Shown: positions 36,077 through 47,500 of the stretch, piece after piece | How the letters are laid out: each line of letters begins with the position of its first letter | How positions within the stretch are numbered: position 1 is the first letter of the stretch | Assembly: GCA_029948255.1 (NCBI GenBank) | Contig: JALIZF010001874.1 | Coordinates: 248,001 to 312,000 of the forward strand | From: Telmatactis stephensoni | Taxonomy: Eukaryota; Cnidaria; Anthozoa; Actiniaria; Isophelliidae | Reading direction: 5' to 3' | Length of the DNA: 64,000 nucleotides | Program-made: the position numbers and the translations under genes | The notes under the pieces: model-generated | Seen by the model: only the letters and a program-made list of their open reading frames with translations | What the model was told of the DNA's origin: nothing | Databases searched by the model: none

Positions 36077-39000
36077 GGCTGGCTGGCTGGCTGTCTGTCT
36101 GGCTGTCTGGCTGTTTGTTTGCAGATGGCTAGATGGCTGGTCTCCATGCTGGATCACCTTATGGCCTTATAATAGCTGATGAGCTCTTAAATGAGTTTCA
36201 AGTGTTACATAGGAAAATAGGGTATATTTAAGATGTTCTTAAAAACATATATACAGGATGTATGGTTCATAAACAGACTGTATTTATAATACTTTAAATG
36301 TACATTATACCTTAAATGTGTCTTGCTCTGTAGGAGAATTTGATTTTTCTTTCTTTCTTTGTCTTAATGTATTATCATTAGCAGTATCTGTTTGTTCTAC
36401 TATAGTAGACTGTTGCTCTTCTTGTTCAGATTCTGTCTGTGAGTCTTCTATGTAGTCCAGCAAAGAATCACCATCTGTGTCATCAGTATCATGTGATTGA
36501 CCACAAGTACAAATATGTTCTGCTGGTGCACTCTAAAAAGACAGAGAAAGTCAGGGATACAATTTGTACTTTGTTTAAGTATGTGTTGTACCTTGTTGTA
36601 CTATACCATGTCAACATTGATGTCTTAGAGCCCATTTTGTATGACTGGGAAAATGGCACGGTCATAGCACAGCACTGTTATGGCAAGTTTTCCACTCATT
36701 CAACTGCTCTATCCAATCAGAATGTTGAGACACAGCACAGCACAACAGGGCACTGCACAGACTTTTTCATAGCCATAAAAAATCTGCGCTGTTTGCTGAT
36801 TCCTTTATTAACATTGTATAATGCAAAGACAGATCAATTTTAGCAAATGTAACAAATGAATCTGCAATCTGGTGGTCCCAAGTTTTGACTACATGTAAAT
36901 TGGTTAGATCTCTATTCTATGTCTGCCATGACAATATATCAAGATGCCACTTTGTGATGCCATGAATTCTGCTTTTATATGCTATTGAGAATGATGACAA
37001 TGTCAATAGTCAATTTGTACATGATTGATCAGTGCATCTTATCTTATCCTCTAGCTTTCATGTCATTTTGTATTTGCTAAACCTAATATTATTGGAAGAA
37101 CTGCAATAAAGAACTTGCTAAAATTTCTTACCCCAAGTTTGTGTCCTTCTCCTTTCCAGTTTGGATGAAACTTCTGAAATTCTGCTTGCTTTCTTTGTAA
37201 TTCAGCCTCTTGTTTTGGTAGCATGACATTTTGTCTGTATTGTTCATTCTATAAATTACAGAAAATACAGCAGATTTTGTGTGAGTATAAAATGGAATCC
37301 ACCACTGTGCTGTGGCCATGTCAGTGGCATGATATCATTGGAAACATTTGGAATTTCTGTGGTAATTAACTATGCCATGCTGTGACTGTGTCATTTGCAT
37401 AGTCATATGAAATCTACTCTATTACAGACTAAAGTGGTTTACAGGGCTATTAATGAACTTTCTCTCACCTGATGACACTTCAAAAAGTGGGGAAAGAAGG
37501 TAAAGGTAAAGCACTACTATATATTTAGTGTTGGTAGCTCCTTTAGCACTTAAGCTAGTAGTCTTCCAGGAAGCCAAGGGTGTGCTCTTTAACCCCCCCC
37601 CCCCCCCACCCCACCCCAAATCCATTCCATCTGTGCTCCGTTTTAACATGATAGATAATATAAAAATCATCAACTGAAAATTACCTTATCATTAAATACA
37701 ACTTGCTTTTTCAGTAATGATTTTTGTCTTCTAATTACTTCTTCATCATTAAATTCTGTAGACAAAATTAAATAATCTAATTATCATTTTAAAAACAATG
37801 TCTTACATGCACATTGTACTGAACTTGATGTACATGTAGCACACTCTATTGCATATAATAAACTGTATTGTAACTTAGGCATATCTCTCTCTAATAGTGC
37901 ATGCAAAGGTTGAAAGAGCAGTGAACAGCAAGTAGTGATCAGCAAGCAGACATTCAGTGTTACAAACTTTTTGTGTGCATGGTTTTCTCTCTATGTTTTT
38001 CTCTGTATAGACCGGTTTCAGCGTCCTTGACAACCGTCGTTAAGCAACTCACTGGAGGACCAGCTGAGCAATCAACCACAGAGACAGTACTGGAGAATTC
38101 GATCTGAGCTTAACAATTTCAACGATTATTTCGGCATGGTTAATTTCTGTGGAGTTTTTGGCTGCTCTAATAAAGCCAATAAAGAAAGAGATCGAAGTTA
38201 TTATCGTTTACCGGCAGTTCGTACGAGGTTTAAGGCAGAAAAACAAACTTTACTCAAAGAACGTCGAGAGAAATGGCTAGCGATGATTCGAAGGGCCGAT
38301 TTATCTTTCGACTCTAAGAATGTCAGAGTTTGCAGTGATCACTTTGTATCAGGTAAACATAATAACTGAAATACATAGATATTTTTCTGTTTCTTTAGCG
38401 TTTTCTTGGCATTTGAAAGCGTCAGTGACGATTACAAGACTACAAGTGAATGTCCGTGAAATGGTTGATCGTTTGATCGATACGCTTCTTTTCTACAGGG
38501 AAACCTTCTTCGCTCCTCGACAAAAACAATCCTGATTGGGCTCCAAATCAGCAACTAGGACACAATTATAGCAAAACTAAGAATTCCAGCCAGGAAAGAT
38601 ATCGAAGATCCCTAGAACGGCACGAAAAGCAAGCGAGAAGTGAAAGTGCTCTGGCTCTTCTTCAGTTACAAAACACATGTACAGAAGTTGAGAACCAAGA
38701 AAATCAAATCCCAAACAACACAAAGACATGTCAGACAGATTTAACAGCAGAAAGCTTACAAAGACTTCAAGAAGAATGTCAAGACTTGAAAAAGAAGAAC
38801 AGAGCCTTAAAAGATGAATTGAAGGAGTACAAATTAGACATTGAAGCATTTAGGGGAGATGACGAGAAAACCTTGCACTTTACTGGACTACCAAGCTGGG
38901 ATTTGCTGCTTTGTATTTATGATTATGTAAAGGAATTCTTACCAGATACTGGTATTACATGTCTAAATCCCTTCCAAAAACTGATTCTGACACTGATGAG

Positions 39001-42000
39001 AATGAAGCTTAATTTGTATGGAAAGGACCTCACCTACAGGTTTGGTGGCATCAGTGAAGCAACTGTGTCAAGAACATTTAAGCAGATTATTGATGTTTTG
39101 TATTCTTGCTTAAAACCTTGATTTTCTGGCCTGAAAGGGATGCCCTCAAGAAAACTCTTCCCATGGATTTCCGCAAACATTCACCAAACTGTGTTGTTAT
39201 CATTGACTGTTTTGAGATCTTCCTAGACCGTGCTACAAATCCTTTGCCTAGGGCACAAACATACTCATCTTACAAGCATCACAATACAGTCAAGTACCTC
39301 ATTGGCATAACACCTCAAGGCACTGTGAGCTTCATCTCTGATGGTTGGGGTGGTCGCGTTTCAGACAAGCACCTGACAGAACATAGTGGACTCTTGGACA
39401 AGCTTGTTCCAGGTGATGTGATTTTGGCTGACCGAGGCTTTGACATAGGGGATACAGTGGGTCTACATTGTGCCACTATTAAAATACCTGCTTTTACCAA
39501 GGGCAAAAGGCAACTGTCTGGCATAGAAGTAGAGCAGACCAGAAGGATAGCAAACCTCAGGATTCATGTTGAGAGAGTTATTGGAAATATAAGAAAGAAA
39601 TACAATATTTTAAGTGCCACTCAACCAATTATTTGACTTTGTTAAAGTTAGAAGTGGAGAAGCTACTACCCTGGACAAAATTGTAACTATTTGTTGTGCT
39701 CTTACAAACCTGTGTGACTCTGTTGTCCCATTTGAATGAGGAAATGTATTTTGATTAGTCAAAAACTAAGAATTCTAAATACAAAGTGAAGGGACTTATC
39801 CCACATGAATACTTTTCTTCTTTTCACATAATTTCATTATGTACAATCCCATTAGATCTTTCAATTGAACTATTTTATGTATCTCATGCAAAACACTACA
39901 AGGAAGTCAATTTTTGTTTATAGACTAATAATAGAGTGCAAAATATATATCTGTGAAATACAGATTACTAAATAGTACAAAATAGTGCTAATTAAACAAT
40001 AGAGAGTAGATCAATTTGAATAAAATTTCACAATTTAGTGTTATAAATATTTCACAGATATACTGTTGCATTCTAAGAACTATCACTTCATATTGCATCA
40101 ATAAATTAAAAGAACAATCAAAAACCTGAAAAATTCAATTAAGAATTTAATAATTTATTTTGTCTATAAATAATTTTTATATATACAATTTTGTTTACTT
40201 TGAACTGTAAATTATATTTTGAAGAAAGGGCTTTGAATTTATAAATTAAGATACACAAACATCACACAAAAATATTATGTTCAGACATGTATCACTGTCT
40301 TGTACATACTCATCATTATTAGTTTAGCATTGAATTTATGACAATAAAATTAAAAAGAAAATATAGAAAATAGTGTTCATTAGTTTTGTCTTTCTAGTCT
40401 TGGCCTCTTTTTATTAGTTTTTCTGCACTCAGGACAGAACCAGGTTTTGGACTTTGGTAACACTTTGAGCTTCAGACAGGACAGGTGGAACCATTTGTAA
40501 GTGCATTGGCTGTTGTCACAACCAACCATTGTGTCATGCTCTCCTTCTCTACAGTAACAAAACTGATCACTTGTGTTGCCATCAGAGGGTAATGGATCTG
40601 CACAAATTGGAGGTCTAGAGTAGAATTTTCCAACAAGCTCTGGAAGAACACCACACTCAAAGAAGTGTTTAGCCTTAGGGAGGGTTTCCTCTATAAATTT
40701 CTCATCTTTCAAGATGCGTTCAACTTTCATGGCTTCATTTGTCCATACCACAAAGTCACAATATTCTCTCTGGGTACATAAAAGCTGTGCTTGTACCTAA
40801 AAATTATCGAAAAGATTATTATAAGAATACTAGTAATTATGATAATGAATGAACATCAGTAGTAATAGCATTAATCCAAATAATTATTTTAGTACAAAAT
40901 ATTATATGACAGGTGTATCACATCCCAGTTGACCTGACTGATTTGTAGGCCAGATTCATAAGAACCAGGCTGGATCAGTTAAGTGGGCTGAATTTTTGTC
41001 TTCACTTCTCTTGAGACTACAAAACAAAAGAAGTCAGCCTGCTTAACTGTGCCAGCCCAGTACATATAACCAGGCCCTTAAAGTTAGTTCTTTTTCATGT
41101 TCTCACCTGGTAATAGTACTGGTGCGTGTGCTTTAGTTGATACATGCCCTCTCCTGTTTTCTCCAAACAAAAGTTCTTGTCTGCAGTAGAAATCTCTATG
41201 GAGTCATTTTTATGGCAGTAGGGGCACTGTATTAATAAAGCAAAACAAATAATTAGTGAACAAAATTACTAGTTATAGTTATATAGAACTGCAGTTATCA
41301 CATACTTACCTTGATTTCACAAACACCATCTCCACAACATTTGCAAGAAACCACTCCATCTGGTGAAGCTCCAATGAATGCATGGTCTGTGCTTATGAAG
41401 AGACCAGATGCTGAAATCTTGAAGTCAGTGTGTTTGTTTTTTGCATAGGTAACATATGCTTCCTTAGCTGTTGCCTCATGACTGCAGCCCCACTTTGTTG
41501 CCTCTGTTGAGAATTTTGCTGTTTCTGGATAGCATATCCCCATGATCAGGCTTTGGGATGGCATAGCTGGGTCTGTATGACAAGCATTTTTGTACTTCGA
41601 CGCTGTTATGCGCCCAGTTCTCATTCTAAACCACAAACGAGAATTGGCCTGGTCTCTCGTTTCTCTTTCAACGGCTTTTTGTTGATCGACTGAGATTTGC
41701 ATGAAATTAGTCACTTTTTCATTTGATTTTGCTAAGATCTCAGCAAAGTCTGCAGTCGTTAGATGCCTGTCATAAAGTTCTGTCAGCAAAGACGGAAGAT
41801 CAGGCTTTAGAGATTTTGGGACAAATTTTTCTGAGTATGGAGCGATGAGCGAAAGGATAGCAGGCTTCGAAGAACAGTTCTGAATTGACTTGAGGAATGC
41901 ACTGAACGAGTAGTTTGAAGGAGAAGGAACTAGTGGTTGTTGTTTTGTCTCTGATGTGGACTTAAAAAAGTCAATGTCTCTGATCTTTGCATAGGGAACA

Positions 42001-44299
42001 TTTTTGACAGACGTAGGAAGAACCCAGTACGCTTTTTTTTCGGTGACAGTAAGGGAATCGCGCCGTTTCACTCCAGCTTCGACTGCCCATAGAAGTGAAG
42101 CTACGTGGCTACAGCTTTCTCCAAGACCGGCCATGCAGTCGCAGTGAGCTGCTAGAATTTTTCCAGACGTCTCGCAGATAACCCACGGTGTTAGAGGCTT
42201 TTCAGACAACCTTTGAGAATGGTTTACCTGAAAAAAGATTTTACAAAGTCCGTGATTAGTTTTTGTTACAAGAAGAAAAGAGCGATCGGTCATGATCACG
42301 CGATCGTGTTTACCTTCGCGATCATCAGTCGTTTGTCGCCATACTCTTTGCTCAAGACTTCTCTGACCCAGCCATTGGCGAAATTCTGATAACATTGGAG
42401 GCTTTTATAGTTCATTAACTGCTCCTGTGTATACGGACTTTGTTTAAATAGTAGATACATGCCAACATGAATGTAGGTTACTGACGGCCATGAGTCTACA
42501 TCGTCTATAAATTGTTTTCGAAGAATCTCGTACGGATCCTTGCCATTTATATAGGATAATTTCTGTAAATATCGCTCACGTGTTTCTTTAGATGTCAGGG
42601 TCTTTGAATATCCTGGTAAAAATGATTTCGAAGCCATATATAGAAAAAAAAATTGAGGTTTTGTCGCGAATTCTCCTAATGTCTCTCTTGGTTGTTTACT
42701 CAGCTGGTCCTCCAGTGAGTTGCTTAACGACGGTTGTCAAGGACGCTGAAACCGGTCTATATATGGAGTTCCTCTTTTGCAAGCCATTGGCCTGTTAAGA
42801 GTTCTGCTAAGAAGAGTTGACTGATTTTTTCTCCCTCCACCCCAAACCAATACCCACTTTTGAGACCCTGTCCCACAAGAACTATGTATATGTACTGTTC
42901 AGTAGCTCAAGGCCAGCTCTCACATTCTGCCTTAGAATACATGTAAGTCAGAATTATTTGCAAAGTTGTCTGCTTTTATGTGATTGAAAATACAAATCAT
43001 TTGTATTTTCAATCACATAAAAGCAGACAGCTTTGCAAATAATTGAATGCTTTGACAGACATCAAGTCACTACCAGCACAAGTTGAAATCTGCTCATCCC
43101 ATCTCTCTCCCATATACACATGTCATAGACCTTTCCTGTATTATGCTTCAAAATGAGGTTGGGCTTAAAGCTTTCATGCATTTACATTATGTATTATCTT
43201 GATCTGGAACCATAAATTAATGTGCACTTATATTAGACAACAAAAAGCCGTGCACCCATGGTGTTATAGATGCATGAGAGAAAATATAAAGAACTCTTAA
43301 CAAATGTAAGAGTGGTACAAGGCGTAGCTGAGTGGGACTCTAGTTTGTTAAGAGGTCTTTATATTTTCTCAAGTGTGTCTATAATTAATGCAATGGGCAA
43401 GCGGCTTTTCTGTTGTCTAATTGATTTATAACAGAGCCTAGAACGTTAAAAACTGAGCCATGCAGCCCATGAGGAAATAGTTGATAGGTTTCTCAGCCAA
43501 TCAGAGCATGCACTGTATGTGTCGCCATCTTGAAAACGAATGATTTGAAAAGCATGATACTGTGTCAGAGGGATGAAGATAGTGCATGCGCGGTGCAGCC
43601 CATGGGCAAATAGTTCATAGCTTTCTGGCCAATCAGAGGGTACGTTATATTGAATCTATGGTATTTCTATAACATTATTACTAATATTCACTGCACTGTT
43701 AAAACTCTCACAATAACTATTGTAGGAAAGGTTGACCCAACTAGCTAGACCAGTTGAGAGCTGGCTGGAAAAAAAAACCCGATTTTTGTAGATAGTTTAT
43801 AGAGACGAATAAAGAATATTTATCACATTTATCTATTCATTGTTAAGGTTTTAAAATTTTATCATTCACAGCATGCGCAAACACTGAACAGCTGTGGTCC
43901 CCTCTAAAAGATCAGTGTGTAATTATTGTTGTCATTTTCGTAGAAACCTCAAAGCCAGAAATCAGAAAATAAAGTCTTGGTCGCCAACAACAATTATCTA
44001 TATTGTAAAGAAATTTAACGAATTATTTTTAACTACGCTAAAGCGTGAAGATATGGTTGCCAGAAACACGTACTTTGTTTTGGCTGTTCCTCTCCTTCAG
44101 CACTGAAGATCCTTCGTATCAACCCCAACAACGAAGACCCAGAGGCGTGAAATATTAACGTCAAAAAACCAAAACTTATCAAAATCCACAGAATAACAGT
44201 CTTCAAGGCTAAAACACTCATTCCTGACCAGAAAAACAGCCCAACAGCGGCTCCTACTCCCAAAGGGAGAAGCCATTTCACGAAGCTCAGTCCCGCCAT
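33712..44299 (-). CDS. UBXN8: UBX domain-containing protein 8 (UBXN8), complete, 7 exons
   Basis: Exons in gene order: 44074-44299, 37685-37755, 37132-37248, 36311-36532, 35826-35873, 35057-35131 and 33712-33870. They total 918 nt, 305 aa, and every junction is GT-AG and in phase. The N-terminus ([12 protein letters not shown]) has two hydrophobic segments (about residues 7-24 and 31-51) for ER membrane insertion. Next come a Lys/Gln/Glu-rich helical stretch ending [10 protein letters not shown], an acidic linker, and a C-terminal UBX domain ([30 protein letters not shown]). The UBX domain recruits the p97/VCP ATPase for ER-associated degradation. The p97-binding FPR loop reads YPR here. Order and motifs match vertebrate UBXN8 (Rep8). 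Intron 1 (37756-44073) hosts a 4.76-kb transposon. The gene is divergent from IVD. AATAAA overlaps the stop codon. Confidence 0.9.
34400..34683. repeat. Two-copy tandem duplication of about 142 bp in UBXN8 intron 6
   Basis: The stretch from CACTGACAGAGGGTATTTG to GGGTTGAAGTCCTGGCT is present twice head to tail (about 34400-34540 and 34541-34683) with few differences. Confidence 0.85.
34816..35036. mobile_element. 220-bp palindromic MITE in UBXN8 intron 6
   Basis: AAGGCACGGAAATGCGG at the left end is mirrored by an imperfect inverse ending CTGTGCCTT. Inner inverted segments CAACATTGTTGCATTGCAGG and CAGAGCAA reinforce the palindrome. It ends 20 bp before exon 6. Confidence 0.75.
35388..35681 (+). 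mobile_element. tRNA-derived SINE
   Basis: The 5' end is tRNA-like with an A box TGGCCGAGTGGTCAGAGCG and a B box GGTTCGATTCC at tRNA spacing. The acceptor and T stems have several mismatches, so it is not a working tRNA. It continues with a non-tRNA body containing GCCAACTGGTTTGCC and GCCAGTTGGGATTCTTAA (a self-complementary pair that looks like a conserved SINE central domain) and ends with an (ATT)n tail. It lies antisense in UBXN8 intron 5. Confidence 0.8.
35978..36120. repeat. (CTGT)n microsatellite in UBXN8 intron 4
   Basis: About 25 uninterrupted CTGT/TGTC tetranucleotide repeats, then CTGG-substituted units. The long open frames over it in several phases are artefacts of the repeat. 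Confidence 0.95.
38136..39739 (+). pseudogene. THAP-domain DDE transposase of the transposon, two frameshifts
   Basis: Exon 1 (38136-38352) encodes a THAP zinc finger ([30 protein letters not shown]). It splices in phase to 38499, continuing [16 protein letters not shown], a coiled-coil-like Gln/Lys-rich stretch, and the helix-turn-helix region ([20 protein letters not shown]). One base is missing near 39117, creating a TGA. The next frame carries the DDE domain ([29 protein letters not shown], the expected Asp-Asp-Glu). A 4-bp insertion near 39630 stops it again, after which DFVKVRSG and [15 protein letters not shown] complete the expected C-terminus. Repairing the two breaks would need only small indels, so decay or a sequencing error is recent. 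Confidence 0.85.
40380..42637 (-). CDS. SWIM zinc finger - YqaJ nuclease - PHD finger protein of the transposon (intact)
   Basis: Exons in gene order: 42314-42637, 41310-42227, 41107-41226 and 40380-40796. All introns are GT-AG and in phase 0, giving 592 aa. The N-terminal part is followed by a SWIM finger ([14 protein letters not shown]). A YqaJ-type exonuclease core follows ([26 protein letters not shown], then CEIKCPYC spanning an exon junction, with the Asp and Glu-x-Lys metal-binding residues of the PD-(D/E)XK fold). The C-terminus is a PHD finger ([10 protein letters not shown]...CPEC). Such proteins are the accessory partner in some THAP/DDE transposons; their biochemical job in transposition is not settled. 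Unlike the transposase it has no break. Confidence 0.88.
42952..43044. repeat. 46-bp near-perfect hairpin with 1-nt loop
   Basis: Arms 42952-42997 and 42999-43044 are inverse copies with one mismatch, starting AATTATTTGCAAAG. It lies in UBXN8 intron 1, 190 bp from the transposon end. No target duplication is evident. Confidence 0.9.
43233..43420. mobile_element. 188-bp MITE with TTAGACAAC ends
   Basis: TTAGACAACAAAAAGCCG at the left is mirrored by an imperfect inverse ending GTTGTCTAA. The inner GAGAAAATATAAAGA and its inverse continue the symmetry. A truncated relative starts at 11926, at the breakpoint of O-methyltransferase copy 2. Confidence 0.8.
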
Positions 44300-44591
44300 T
44301 TTGAATATTGAAAAAGCTTAGGGGGGCTTGGGCATTAGTGAGGAACAATAATTACCAACGGGGGAGGGCTCGGTCAAAAAAACTAGGTTTTTCGTCGGAT
44401 TAAAAATAAATCACAAATCTCAAGAAAAACAGCCATTTCGAGAAAAACAGTCATTCAAAAATTTTATGTTTGATTCTTTTTCTTGAATGTTTAGTATTTT
44501 AGCACGATATTTTTACTTCAGAGTCTTTGACTCACCCCTCCCCAGACTGACAAAAATTCTTTGACCTCTTCTTATTACACAACTATTCAAG
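44300..44591. promoter_or_regulatory. Shared divergent promoter of UBXN8 and IVD
   Basis: Only 292 bp separate the two start codons, which face away from each other. The IVD start lies in CAAGATGGCGGC and the UBXN8 start in CAAAATGGCGGG (minus strand), both matching the YY1 core AANATGGCGG in the sense orientation, a position where YY1 motifs are known to occur. No TATA box is evident. Transcription start sites cannot be fixed from sequence. Confidence 0.7.
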
Positions 44592-47500
44592 ATGGCGGCA
44601 ATATTGTGTTCTCTGCGAAATGGTCTTAAAAAGTTGGCGTTTTCGGCCCCTAAACGAGCTATTCTAAGGCCATTCTCTTTAGCAGTTGACGACCAAGTAT
44701 TTGGACTCTCAGATCACCAGACACATGTAAGAATTAACTTATCTCAGAACTATCAAAATATAAATGTTTTACACAGCTTTTTTTTAAGAATTACAAACTT
44801 ACGTTGTAATGTAACGTAGTTGCCACGCACGCGTTAATAGTTGGAAATTTACGAATTTACTTTTCACAACAAAATGCCAGTTAAGCTTCCGTAAAATTAG
44901 TTGGTGAATAGGAAAAGTTTTGTATTTAGGATATATGTATCATTAATCATTTGACATGCATATATATTATTACTCAAATCTCAATATTAAAATTCGTTAT
45001 TGGAGAAGAAGGAATGAATTGAATGAATGAGAATGATTAAGGGAAGAATGGAAGCATAAAGTAAATAAATTAGAAAGAGCGAGAATGAAATGGAAAAGAT
45101 ACAACTGAAAAATATAGATATATAAAAAATGTGGAGAATGAAGAAAGAAGAAAATGCATGGTGTAAGAAGAAAACAATATGACATTGATAGTACATAATT
45201 TATTTGTGCAGCAAAATGGGCAGATTGATAAAAGAACAGGGTTGTACTCTACCAGTGCCCAGCTGGTACCTAAGGCTGCAACTAACATTTGGTCTTGGGC
45301 TGCAACTGAAAATAAAAATATGTGGTACATGGTATATAGCTGGTTTGGTAGGGTTCCCAAGGGGTTCCTGATATTTGTGTTAGAGTACAGCCTTGAAGAA
45401 AATAGCCTACTGCATAGGCATTTTTAGTCTCAATCCAGTAAATTTTGAAGAAAAGGGAAAATTGTACAAAATTTGACATGTATGCTAATGGTTACAAATG
45501 AAGAGTGTTGTGTGATAATTATTATATCAATTTGACTTATTCAATATTATCAATTTCTTATTTTTCCAGCTAAGAGAAGCATCATACAACTTCTTCCAAA
45601 AGGAATTAGCTCCATATGCAGATCAGATAGATAAAGAAAACAATTTTCCACAACTTAGGGTAATAACTACTGCTTATTCAAATTTAAAAAATAAAACTGA
45701 ACTCTTATTCCCAAAGTTTCTCTCGATAGATTACCTACAATTACTATAGAGTGATATCATTATAATAATCAATATTGTTTCTTTTTCCTTTTTTTCCTAA
45801 TGGTAATTAATATAGAGTTTGACTTGTGGTTCTCTCTTAACATTTGGACTGTGGTATAAGGTCATGTCCTTCTTTTTGTATTATATTTTTAGGAGTTTTG
45901 GAAAAAGCTAGGAGACATGGGATATTTGGGAATAACTGCTCCAGGTAGGGAAATATAGAAAGAGGAGAAGAAATAAAGAAAAGTAAGAGAAAAAACAAAT
46001 AAAAAACAAATAAAAAAAGAGAAAGAAAGAAAAAAACACACACGCAAAGCAATTTTCAAGCCACAACTAAGACATTTTGAAACGTGGAAGATACATGTAC
46101 AGGTGACTCTCTAAGTTCAACACTTTGTGAAGTTCCAGGAATTGCAATTGCACTCTTTCTGCACTTAGCCTGAAATAATAAAAATTGGTTGAAGAAATAT
46201 CATTCATGTACACATTGACACCAACCTACAAGGCAACACAATATTATTATAATTATATTGTTTTCTCATATTGAAAATAGGGCTCACTTGACTACTGTAA
46301 GGTGGCATGCTCTCCATCTGGATGCATGATCCCACTCCATGTTGTTAACCAATCAGCATACATTTATATGTTAGATTGAGCTACAGTTATAAAGTTTAAT
46401 AATTATTGCATATATTTTTTCCAGCTAAATATGGTGGAATTGAGTGTGGGTTCTTTGACCATTGTATCGTCATTGAGGAGATGAGCAGAGCATCAGCTTC
46501 CATTGCTCTTAGTTATGGTGCTCACTCTAACTTGTGTGTCAATCAAATTGTACGTCATGGTAATGAAATGCAGAAGGAGAAATATTTACCTAAGGTACAG
46601 TGTATGCAAAATTTGGTTCAAAATCAGCATGCATTTATAAGCACATTAGCAAGACTTGGACAGTAATGTACTGCTCATTAGCAGTGCTTGTCTTTTCACT
46701 AGTGATATAAACACAAGCAACATACATAGACTCAGTAATGTACTGCTCATTAGCAGTTCTAGCTTGTTTTTTTCACTAGTGACATAAACATAAGCACAGT
46801 CAAGCAACATACGCAAACACAATGATGCACTGCTCAATTAGATATTGGATGTTTACTCTAAAAGCTCACAGATATAAGATCAGAAAGTATGCCATAAGAA
46901 ACAGTCGTATAAATTAAATATTTATAGTTAATTATAAATTTGCAGTTAATCAGTGGAGATTATGTTGGTGCTCTGGCAATGAGTGAACACAATGCTGGAT
47001 CAGATGTAGTATCAATGAAACTAAGAGCAGACAAGGATGGTAAGATCATGTCAAATTGAAGGGTTCCCATGAAAATTAGTCTCCCTCACAGCCGTTTTAG
47101 CCTCGTCACGCAACGCTCCCTCGGAAAAACACGGCTGCTTCAGTGAGTGCTACATTCCATTCCAAATGTATCAGTTGTCCAATCAGAAGATACATTAGCA
47201 AACGGTCCATTTCCCGCGTTCCGAAAATGAGTTTTATATCTGTCAACATCACAAAGAGAGTAAACATTGCACTACCAAAAATAGGTTTCAAATTTTTCAA
47301 TGTGTAGTTCCAAAAAATATCCATACCCCCACCAAGGAGGGAATTTGTAAATGGACCCCTACCCTCCGGAACTTCCATTTTTCTTCCATACAAACTCTGT
47401 AATTTTGTTTTTCTGACCCCCTTTCCCTCCCCTCCGGAATTTCCAATTCCCTCCACGGTGGGGTATGGATATTTTCTGGAACTACACAATACGAAAAGAT

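Larger units (their letters stand above)
38006..42761. mobile_element. 4.76-kb THAP/YqaJ DNA transposon (ISL2EU-like), full length
   Basis: The first 63 bases (38006-38068, starting TATAGACCGGTTTCAGCG) are an exact inverse of 42699-42761. The outermost TA on each side fits a TA target duplication. Inside are two gene-sized units facing each other: a plus-strand THAP-DDE transposase (38136-39739) and a minus-strand SWIM-YqaJ-PHD protein (40380-42637). This pairing with a 2-bp duplication is what I recall for the ISL2EU branch of the PIF/Harbinger-like (PHIS) elements; the name is from memory and should be treated as provisional. It sits in intron 1 of UBXN8. Perfect terminal repeats indicate a recent insertion. 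Confidence 0.9.

Noticed and set aside
35851..36179. Long open frames rich in Cys-Leu-Ser-Val or Thr-Asp-Arg-Gln on both strands
   Set aside because: Produced by the (CTGT)n microsatellite, which is open in several frames; the real exon here is UBXN8 35826-35873.
39106..39121. Intron joining the two halves of the THAP transposase
   Set aside because: The protein continues with a one-base offset and no residues missing ([10 protein letters not shown] is the expected sequence), so a 1-bp loss explains it better than splicing.
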